Positions 5,695 through 10,281 of a stretch of DNA of 10,281 bases are shown here, piece by piece. The position numbers and the translations under genes are program-made. The stretch lies in the NCBI GenBank assembly GCA_945870475.1, contig CAMBSR010000065.1, positions 1 to 10,281 of the forward strand, given 5' to 3'. The first letter of the stretch is position 1, and each line of letters starts with the position of its first letter. The notes beneath the pieces are model-generated. The model saw nothing but the letters and a program-made list of their open reading frames with translations, was not told the DNA's origin and did not search any database. The DNA comes from Phycisphaera mikurensis NBRC 102666. Its GTDB lineage: Bacteria; Planctomycetota; Phycisphaerae; Phycisphaerales; SM1A02.

Positions 5695-7242
5695 GTGAAG
5701 ATCAAGACCGACGAGATCACGTCCGTCATCAAGCAGGAAATCAAGAACTTCGCCTCCCAGCTCGAGATCTCCGAGGTCGGGCAGGTGGTGGAGGTGGGCG
5801 ACGGCATCGCCCGCGTCTACGGCCTCGGCAAGGTCATGGCCGGCGAGCTCCTCGAGTTCCAGACCCAGAGCGGCAAGACCGTCACGGGCCTGACCATGAA
5901 CCTCGAGCAGGACACCGTCGGTGCCGCCCTCTTCGGCGACACCGACCTGATCCGCGAAGGCGACACCGTCAAGGCCACCGGCCGCATCCTGGAAGTGCCC
6001 GTCGGCCCCGAGATGCTCGGCCGCGTGGTTGACCCGCTGGGCGTCGCCGTCGACGGTGGTCCGGTCATCCGCGCCTCCGGCACCCGCAAGGTCGACATCG
6101 TCGCCCCCGGCATCGCCGCGCGCCAGCCCGTGAAGGAGCCGCTCCAGTTCGGCATCAAGGCCGTCGACAGCATGATCCCGGTGGGCCGTGGCCAGCGCGA
6201 GCTGGTCATCGGCGACCGCAAGACCGGCAAGACTGCCGTCTGCCTCGACTGCATCATCAACCAGAAGCAGTACTGGGGCACGCCGGAAGCCGTGGTGTGC
6301 ATCTACGTCGCGGTCGGCCAGAAGGACTCGACCGTGGCGGGCGTCGTCGAGACGCTCCGCAAGAACGGCGCCATGGACTACACCATCGTGGTCAACGCCG
6401 GCAGTTCCTCTCCCGCTCCGCTCCAGTACATCGCTCCCTACTCGGGCTGCGCGATGGGCGAGTACTTCATGTGGCAGGGCAAGGAAGGCAAGACCCCGAA
6501 GCACGTCCTGGTGGTCTATGACGACCTTTCCAAGCAGGCCGTGGCATACCGCGAGCTCTCGCTCCTCCTGCGCCGCCCGCCGGGCCGCGAGGCGTACCCG
6601 GGCGACGTCTTCTACCTGCACAGCCGCCTGCTCGAGCGCGCCACCAAGCTCTCCAACGAGAACGGCGGCGGCTCGCTCACCGCGCTCCCGATCATCGAGA
6701 CGCAGGAAGGCGACGTGTCGGCGTACATCCCGACCAACGTGATCTCGATCACCGACGGCCAGATCTACCTGCAGCCCGAGCTCTTCTCGGCCGGCGTGCG
6801 TCCCGCCATCAACGTGGGCATCTCGGTGAGCCGCGTGGGCGGCAACGCGCAGATCAAGGCGATGAAGGAAGTCGCCGGCTCGCTGCGCCTTGACCTGGCG
6901 GCCTACCGCGAGCTCGAGGCGTTCGCGCAGCTCGGCACCGAGCTCGACGCCTCCAGCCAGCGCCAGCTCGACCGCGGCGCGCGCATGGTGGAGCTCCTCA
7001 AGCAGGGGCAGTTCACGCCGTTCACCGTCATCGACCAGTGCATCTCGATCTTCTCCGCGTCGAAGGGGTTCCTCGACGACGTGGCGCTGACCCGGGTCAC
7101 CGCGTTCGAGAAGGGCCTCCTGGAGTACTTCCAGGGCCCGGGCAAGGCGCTCCGCGACCAGCTCTCCGAGAAGAAGTCCTTCAAGGGCCTCGAGGACCAG
7201 TTCGGCGCGGCCATCAAGGCGTTCAAGGCCACCTTCAAGTGA
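5695..7242 (+). CDS. atpA: ATP synthase F1 subunit alpha
   Basis: This 515-residue alpha subunit of the F1 head binds non-catalytic nucleotide and supplies the arginine finger to the neighbouring beta site. Seen in order: the N-terminal helix that contacts delta (IKTDEITSVIKQEIKNF), the beta-barrel domain with VGDGIARVYGL (35-45), the Walker A loop GDRKTGKT (173-180), the Walker B strand VLVVYDDL (271-278), the signature PAINVGISVSRVGG with the arginine finger R380, and the helical C-terminal domain. The length is that of the family. The start is GTG at 5695; the frame extends upstream to 5599, but that part overlaps atpH and would add 32 unconserved residues. A terminator begins 27 bp after the stop, so no atpG, atpD or atpC follows. 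This break after alpha is unusual for an atp operon. Confidence 0.98.
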   Translation: MKIKTDEITSVIKQEIKNFASQLEISEVGQVVEVGDGIARVYGLGKVMAGELLEFQTQSGKTVTGLTMNLEQDTVGAALFGDTDLIREGDTVKATGRILEVPVGPEMLGRVVDPLGVAVDGGPVIRASGTRKVDIVAPGIAARQPVKEPLQFGIKAVDSMIPVGRGQRELVIGDRKTGKTAVCLDCIINQKQYWGTPEAVVCIYVAVGQKDSTVAGVVETLRKNGAMDYTIVVNAGSSSPAPLQYIAPYSGCAMGEYFMWQGKEGKTPKHVLVVYDDLSKQAVAYRELSLLLRRPPGREAYPGDVFYLHSRLLERATKLSNENGGGSLTALPIIETQEGDVSAYIPTNVISITDGQIYLQPELFSAGVRPAINVGISVSRVGGNAQIKAMKEVAGSLRLDLAAYRELEAFAQLGTELDASSQRQLDRGARMVELLKQGQFTPFTVIDQCISIFSASKGFLDDVALTRVTAFEKGLLEYFQGPGKALRDQLSEKKSFKGLEDQFGAAIKAFKATFK

Positions 7243-7268
7243 CCTGCTGACGCGCAACCGATGCAATC

Positions 7269-7308
7269 ACCGCGGCGCCCGGAGCGATCCGGGCGCCGCG
7301 GTCGTTTT
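7269..7308 (+). terminator. Strong intrinsic terminator of the atp operon
   Basis: ACCGCGGCGCCCGGA (7269-7283) and TCCGGGCGCCGCGGT (7288-7302) pair perfectly over 15 bp around the loop GCGA (a GNRA loop), followed by CGTTTT (7303-7308). It starts 27 nt after the atpA stop. This is the best terminator in the window and shows that the transcript is meant to end after atpA. Confidence 0.9.
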
Positions 7309-7330
7309 GCGGCCCATTGCCCGGTGCGTC

Positions 7331-7336
7331 TAACCT
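7331..7336 (+). promoter_or_regulatory. Putative -10 box (TAACCT) of the epimerase gene
   Basis: TAACCT (TAnnnT) is followed by exactly six bases and then the ATG at 7343, the same spacing as before atpZ. TTGCGG at 7307-7312 could be a -35 element with an 18-bp spacer, overlapping the tail of the atp terminator. No Shine-Dalgarno site is present, which fits a leaderless start. Confidence 0.45.
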
Positions 7337-7342
7337 TCGTGC

Positions 7343-8308
7343 ATGCTCCACGCAGCCCTGGAACAGCATCGCGCAGCCTTCGCCGGACGGACCGTCTGCG
7401 TGACCGGCGGCGCCGGGTTCATCGGCAGCCATCTCTCCGATGCGCTGGTGGAGCTCGGTGCGAAGGTGCGGATCGTCGACGACCTCTCCAACGGGCGCGA
7501 GGCGAACCTCGCCGGCGTGGCTCGGGCGGCGGCGTTCGAGCGGGGCAGCATCCTGGACGACGCGGTGCTCGACCGCGCGTTCGCGGGCGCGGACACCGTG
7601 TTCCACCAGGCCGCGCTCGGGAGCGTGCCGCGGAGCATCGAGGTTCCGGTGATCTACCACCAGGTGAACGTGGACGGCACGCTGCGTGTGCTGGAGGCGG
7701 CGCGCCGCCACGGCGTGCGGCGCATCGTCTATGCGGCGTCGAGCAGTGCGTACGGGAACACGCCCACGCTGCCGAAGTCGGAATCGGTGCGGCCGGATCC
7801 GCTCTCACCGTACGCGTACACGAAGCTTGCGGGCGAGCACCTGATGCGGGCCTGGGCGCTGTGCTACGGGCTGCAGGCGGTGAGCCTGCGGTACTTCAAC
7901 ATCTTCGGCCCGCGGCAGCGGCATGACTCGCCGTATGCGGCGGTGATCCCGATGTTCGCCGATGCGCTGCGATCAGGTGGGCGGCCGGTGATCTTCGGCG
8001 ACGGGCTGCAGACGCGGGACTTCACGTTCGTGGCCAACGTGGTGCATGCGAATCTGCTGGCAGCTTCGACGCAGCGCGTGCTGCAGGGCGAGATGTGCAA
8101 CATTGCGTGCGGCACGCGGTACAGCCTGCTGGAACTGGTGGAGGCGATGTCCGCTGCGCTGGGGGTGCGTGCGACGATCGACTTCCGGCCGGGGCGCACG
8201 GGGGACGTGCGCGACAGCGAGGCGGACATTCGGCTGGCGGCGGACATGCTGGGGTATCGCGTGATCGTGCCGTTTGGCGAGGGGTTGCGGGCGACTCTTT
8301 CGGCGTGA
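7343..8308 (+). CDS. NAD-dependent sugar epimerase/dehydratase (extended SDR, GalE-like)
   Basis: This protein of 321 residues belongs to the extended short-chain dehydrogenase family acting on nucleotide sugars. The Rossmann NAD-binding motif is TGGAGFIGSH (G22-G25-G28), followed by the acidic residue-bearing strand IVDDLSN (D46/D47). The catalytic set is the serine run ASSSAYG (S133-S135) with Y157 and K161 in SPYAYTKLAGE. Substrate-side family motifs are RYFNIFGPRQ (183-192), PVIFGDGLQTRDFTFV (215-230) and FRPGRTGDVRDSEAD (281-295). It resembles UDP-glucose/UDP-GlcNAc 4-epimerases of the WbpP/GalE group. A dehydratase or a different sugar specificity cannot be excluded, so no symbol is given. 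The product would feed cell-envelope or exopolysaccharide synthesis in the cytoplasm. No glycosyltransferase or other sugar gene stands next to it. The gene starts its own transcript after the atp terminator. Confidence 0.93.
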   Translation: MLHAALEQHRAAFAGRTVCVTGGAGFIGSHLSDALVELGAKVRIVDDLSNGREANLAGVARAAAFERGSILDDAVLDRAFAGADTVFHQAALGSVPRSIEVPVIYHQVNVDGTLRVLEAARRHGVRRIVYAASSSAYGNTPTLPKSESVRPDPLSPYAYTKLAGEHLMRAWALCYGLQAVSLRYFNIFGPRQRHDSPYAAVIPMFADALRSGGRPVIFGDGLQTRDFTFVANVVHANLLAASTQRVLQGEMCNIACGTRYSLLELVEAMSAALGVRATIDFRPGRTGDVRDSEADIRLAADMLGYRVIVPFGEGLRATLSA

Positions 8309-8514
8309 GTTTCGTTTGGTCGCGGGGCGACGATCCCGGTGCGCTGGCGTACTGGCCCCGTCGCCTTGCGGGGCGGGCGGCATGGCGCCGGCACTGCCCC
8401 TCCGGCGAGGGGGCCAGGCGCGTGTTGCTCCAGTGGCGTCGGTTCGGCAATGGCCTCACCGCCGCGGGTGGGGGCGTGCGTTCACGCGACGACGCGTGTG
8501 TTGCAGCATCAATC
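8309..8514. other. Non-coding stretch downstream of the epimerase gene
   Basis: No reading frame here has a convincing start site or family likeness. It contains GC-rich inverted repeats: GGCGACG/CGTCGCC (8326-8332/8359-8365), CCCCTC-CGGC-GAGGGG (8397-8412) and CACGCG-ACGA-CGCGTG (8483-8498). None has a T-run on the plus strand, so no clear terminator for the epimerase gene was found. With the following terminator and small gene, this forms a region of about 560 bp (8309-8870) with no recognised gene. Confidence 0.5.
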
Positions 8515-8562
8515 CAAAAATTGACCGGGGCTGCCCACACCGCTCGGGCAGCCTCGCCGGTC
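8515..8562 (-). terminator. Intrinsic terminator on the minus strand, after the small gene
   Basis: GACCGGGGCTGCCC (8523-8536) pairs with GGGCAGCC (8546-8553) and CCGGTC (8557-8562), giving 14 bp with a three-base bulge (8554-8556) and a 9-nt loop. On the minus strand the hairpin is followed by AATTTTTGG (complement of 8522-8514). The plus-strand side has no T-run, so it works for minus-strand transcripts. It begins 34 nt beyond the stop of the 8597-8749 reading frame. Confidence 0.75.
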
Positions 8563-8596
8563 TGCGATCCCTTTCCCTCGGTCCGTCGGCGCGCGC

Positions 8597-8749
8597 TTAG
8601 CGGCGCCTTCCATGCGGTGGATGGTTCGTGTTCCGGGCACGGACGCTGACTCTGATCGGTTGCAGTTGGCCTTCCGTGCTGCCCTGGCTCATGGACCAGG
8701 TCCGGAGCTGTTGGGCGAGTTGCAGGAAGATGTGCCAGATGCTGCTCAT
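8597..8749 (-). CDS. Possible small protein of 50 residues
   Basis: From the ATG at 8749-8747 to the TAA at 8599-8597 (minus strand) there are 50 codons. The N-terminal part, MSSIWHIFLQLAQQLRTW, would form an amphipathic helix with one hydrophobic face. The middle is polar (SMSQGSTEGQLQPIRVSV) and the end is very basic with prolines and histidines (RARNTNHPPHGRRR). No family is recognised. Support: a full GGAGG (complement of 8754-8758) lies four bases before the ATG, the best-matching ribosome binding site in the window although with a short spacer. A minus-strand terminator follows, and the gene runs in the same direction as ftsK and the deaminase, just beyond their terminator. Against: it is short, GC-rich DNA offers many chance frames, and no clear promoter is seen. 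It could also be a small RNA whose reading frame is accidental. Confidence 0.45.
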   Translation of the reverse strand: MSSIWHIFLQLAQQLRTWSMSQGSTEGQLQPIRVSVRARNTNHPPHGRRR

Positions 8750-8753
8750 GGTG

Positions 8754-8758
8754 CCTCC
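8754..8758 (-). promoter_or_regulatory. Ribosome binding site (GGAGG) of the possible small gene
   Basis: Read on the minus strand this is GGAGG followed by CACC and ATG. It is the longest anti-Shine-Dalgarno match in the window, with a spacer of 4 nt, shorter than usual. It is the main reason to take the 50-codon frame seriously. Confidence 0.5.
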
Positions 8759-8812
8759 GTGGCGGAACAGAAGAAGGGTCGATTACGGCGGCGCGGGAAG
8801 CAAGCGCTTCGG

Positions 8813-8845
8813 CAAAGAAAATCGCGCGCGGAGACCGCGCGCGAT
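8813..8845 (-). terminator. Intrinsic terminator of the ftsK-deaminase operon
   Basis: ATCGCGCGCGG (8821-8831) and CCGCGCGCGAT (8835-8845; the pairing is perfect over 11 bp with the loop AGA) form a stem. On the minus strand it is followed by TTTCTTTG (complement of 8820-8813). It lies 25 nt after the deaminase stop codon. Confidence 0.8.
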
Positions 8846-8870
8846 GGTGGGGAACAGGTTCCGGGGCCTT

Positions 8871-9335
8871 CTATTCGCCGATGTCCTCGGCCCAGAGGTC
8901 GGGCTTCTCCTGCTGGAGGCGCTCCATCAGGGCAATGCAGCGGGCGTCGTCCACCACGGTGAGCTCGATGCCGTTGGCGCGCATCCAGCTCTCGGCGCCC
9001 ATGAAGGTGCGGTGCTCGCCGATGACGACGCGCGGCACCTTGAAGAGGATGGCCGTGCCCGAGCACATGGGGCAGGGGCTCAGCGTGCTCACGAGCGTCA
9101 GGTGACGCCAGTCGCGGCGGCGGCCGGCGTTGCGCACGCAGCTCACCTCGGCATGCGCGGTGGGGTCGCCGCTCTGCACGCGCATGTTGTGGCCCGCGGC
9201 CACCACCTTGCCGCTGGCGTCGAGGAGCGAGCTCCCGATGGGGATGCCGCCCTCCTTCCAGCTCTTCTCGGCCTGCTCGATGGCGGCATCGAGGCCGCGG
9301 CGGATCACGTCGGGGTTCAGCGCGGGAATGCTCAC
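8871..9335 (-). CDS. Cytosine deaminase, fungal Fcy1-like (zinc-dependent CDA fold)
   Basis: This 154-residue protein is a zinc hydrolase of the cytidine/deoxycytidylate deaminase superfamily. The zinc site is H61-A-E63 (HAE, with E63 as proton shuttle) and PC88-PM-C91. From memory it matches yeast cytosine deaminase along its length: KEGGIPIG, GHNMR with N50, TLSPCPMC, VPRVVIGE, F111 in the FMG loop, VVDDARC and the ending DLWAEDIGE, where the yeast enzyme ends DWFEDIGE. In yeast the aspartate of that ending and the GHN asparagine hold cytosine, so conversion of cytosine to uracil (pyrimidine salvage) is predicted rather than guanine or tRNA-adenosine deamination. The start is GTG at 9335-9333, overlapping the ftsK stop by four bases (GTGA), with a GAGAGG-type ribosome binding site inside ftsK. 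A terminator follows. A different small-base substrate remains possible. Confidence 0.92.
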   Translation of the reverse strand: MSIPALNPDVIRRGLDAAIEQAEKSWKEGGIPIGSSLLDASGKVVAAGHNMRVQSGDPTAHAEVSCVRNAGRRRDWRHLTLVSTLSPCPMCSGTAILFKVPRVVIGEHRTFMGAESWMRANGIELTVVDDARCIALMERLQQEKPDLWAEDIGE

Positions 9336-10281
9336 TTGGATTCCCTCTCTTCTTCTTCACGCAGCATCTGGAGTATGCGCCGCCAGTCCGCCATGCTGAT
9401 GAGCACCTCGCGCGGGTTGGCGCCGCGGACCTCGCCCAGGATGCCGGCCTCGGCCATCTGGTCCACCAGGCGGCTGGCGCGGCCGTAGCCGATCGACATC
9501 TTGCGCTGCAGCGTGCTGACGCTGCCGCGGTTGGTCTCGATCATGATCTCGACGGCGCGGTCGAACAGCGGGTCGCGCTCGCCGCTCGGCATGCCGGCGC
9601 CTTCGCCCTCGCCGCCTTCCTCGCATGAGCCACCCACGAGGGTGCGCTCGAATATGGGGGTGGCAACGGTGCGGAGGTGGTCGGTGACCTTGGCGGTTTC
9701 GCGGTCATCGACGAAGGTTCCCTGTGCGCGGTCCGCACAGTTGGCTCCGTTTGGCTTGATAAGCATGTCGCCCTGTCCCAGAAGCAGCTCGCCGCCCTTT
9801 TCGTCGAGCACCATGCGACTTTCCATGGCGCTGTTGACGCGGAAGGTGATCTTGCAGGGCAGGTTCGCCTTGATGAGGCCGGTGACCACGTTCGCCTGCG
9901 GGCGCTGCGTGGCAAGCACCAGGTGCATGCCGACGGCGCGGGCCTTCTGCGCAATGCGGATGATCGACTGCTCGACCTCGCGATGCTGCATCATGAGGTC
10001 TGCCAGCTCGTCGACCACGAACACCATGTATGGCAGCTTCTTCGGGATGCGCGCCCATGCGGCGTCGCTCTCGGGCTTCAGGCGGCCGCGGAGCTCGTCC
10101 TCGCCGAGCTCGTTGTAGCCCTTCATGTTCTGCACGCGGGCGTTCTTCAGGAGCTCGTACCGCTCCTCCATGTGCCGGACCGCCCATTCCAGGATGCCGG
10201 CGGCCTTGGTCATGTCGGTGATGACCGGCGCCATGAGGTGCGGCACGTCGCTGAATTGCGCCATCTCCACCATATCCGGGC
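9332..10281 (-). CDS. ftsK: DNA translocase FtsK/SpoIIIE, C-terminal part (gene continues beyond right edge)
   Basis: The last 315 residues are visible and the frame is open to the window edge. FtsK pumps double-stranded DNA at the division septum to clear chromosome ends and activate dimer resolution. The visible part starts in the motor domain just after the Walker A region (PDMVEMAQFSDVPHLMAPVI; most relatives read DPKMVEL). It includes the Walker B strand MVFVVDELADLMM, the LVLATQRPQANVVTGLIKAN segment and LLGQGDML. After an acidic glycine-rich linker comes the winged-helix gamma domain (DPLFDRAVEIMIETNRGSVS to NPREVLI), which in the family reads KOPS-type sequences. The protein ends with an acidic/basic tail (LREEEERESK). 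Its TGA overlaps the GTG of the deaminase gene, so the two genes share a transcript. The N-terminal membrane domain is not in view. Confidence 0.96.
   Translation of the reverse strand, partial: PDMVEMAQFSDVPHLMAPVITDMTKAAGILEWAVRHMEERYELLKNARVQNMKGYNELGEDELRGRLKPESDAAWARIPKKLPYMVFVVDELADLMMQHREVEQSIIRIAQKARAVGMHLVLATQRPQANVVTGLIKANLPCKITFRVNSAMESRMVLDEKGGELLLGQGDMLIKPNGANCADRAQGTFVDDRETAKVTDHLRTVATPIFERTLVGGSCEEGGEGEGAGMPSGERDPLFDRAVEIMIETNRGSVSTLQRKMSIGYGRASRLVDQMAEAGILGEVRGANPREVLISMADWRRILQMLREEEERESK

Noticed and set aside
5518..7266. 582-codon open frame on the minus strand opposite atpA
   Set aside because: It is a shadow of atpA caused by GC-rich third positions. The composition is repetitive (many L, D, H, R) and no family is recognisable, whereas the plus strand is unmistakably AtpA.
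8612..8962. 116-codon plus-strand frame across 8612-8962
   Set aside because: It crosses the minus-strand terminator and runs into the 3' end of the deaminase gene, has no ribosome binding site and no family likeness. The minus-strand 50-codon frame in the same place has better signals.

Overview
The window is a very GC-rich, gene-dense bacterial chromosomal segment. It is built around the first part of an F-type ATP synthase operon. NuoI, the ATP synthase subunits and FtsK are all bacterial housekeeping families. The NuoI sequence style, the N-terminally extended c subunit and the large secreted-looking beta-rich protein at the left edge are compatible with Planctomycetota (for example Phycisphaerae). 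That placement is an impression from the reading frames and was not tested by any search. No phage, insertion sequence, CRISPR array, tRNA or rRNA was seen.

Layout from left to right. (1) Positions 2-1495 (+) hold the C-terminal part of a long repetitive, probably AsmA-like protein. (2) Positions 1583-2140 (-) hold nuoI, the 2x[4Fe-4S] subunit of NADH dehydrogenase, with no other nuo gene in view. (3) A 43-bp divergent gap separates nuoI from the atp cluster (+), which reads atpZ (2184-2453), an atpI-like gene (2450-2875), atpB (2887-3888), atpE (3989-4303), atpF (4434-4967), atpH (5046-5639) and atpA (5695-7242). A strong intrinsic terminator (7269-7308) follows atpA directly, so atpG, atpD and atpC are not part of this unit and should lie elsewhere. 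(4) Positions 7343-8308 (+) hold an NAD-dependent sugar epimerase/dehydratase. (5) About 290 bp without a recognised gene follow. Then, on the minus strand, a possible 50-codon small gene (8597-8749) has a good ribosome binding site and its own intrinsic terminator. (6) Positions 8871-9335 (-) hold a cytosine deaminase of the fungal Fcy1 type, translationally coupled to the 3' part of an ftsK-type DNA translocase gene (9332 to beyond the right edge). This pair ends in an intrinsic terminator at 8813-8845.

The atp genes encode the membrane motor (a, b, c), the delta stalk subunit and the alpha subunit of the catalytic head, plus two small membrane proteins of the kind that help assemble F0. 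The c subunit lacks the sodium-binding signature, so the enzyme is predicted to be proton-coupled.

Two patterns run across the whole window. First, genes inside operons carry purine-rich Shine-Dalgarno sites, although that of atpB is weak. The three genes that appear to begin transcripts (nuoI, atpZ, the epimerase) lack a clear one. Instead they have a TAnnnT box 6-9 nt before the start codon, which is the layout of leaderless mRNAs. Second, the gaps inside the atp operon are long and structured. There is a 14-bp hairpin with a GAAA loop between atpE and atpF, and an 18-bp triple tandem repeat before atpH whose last copy has diverged into the ribosome binding site.
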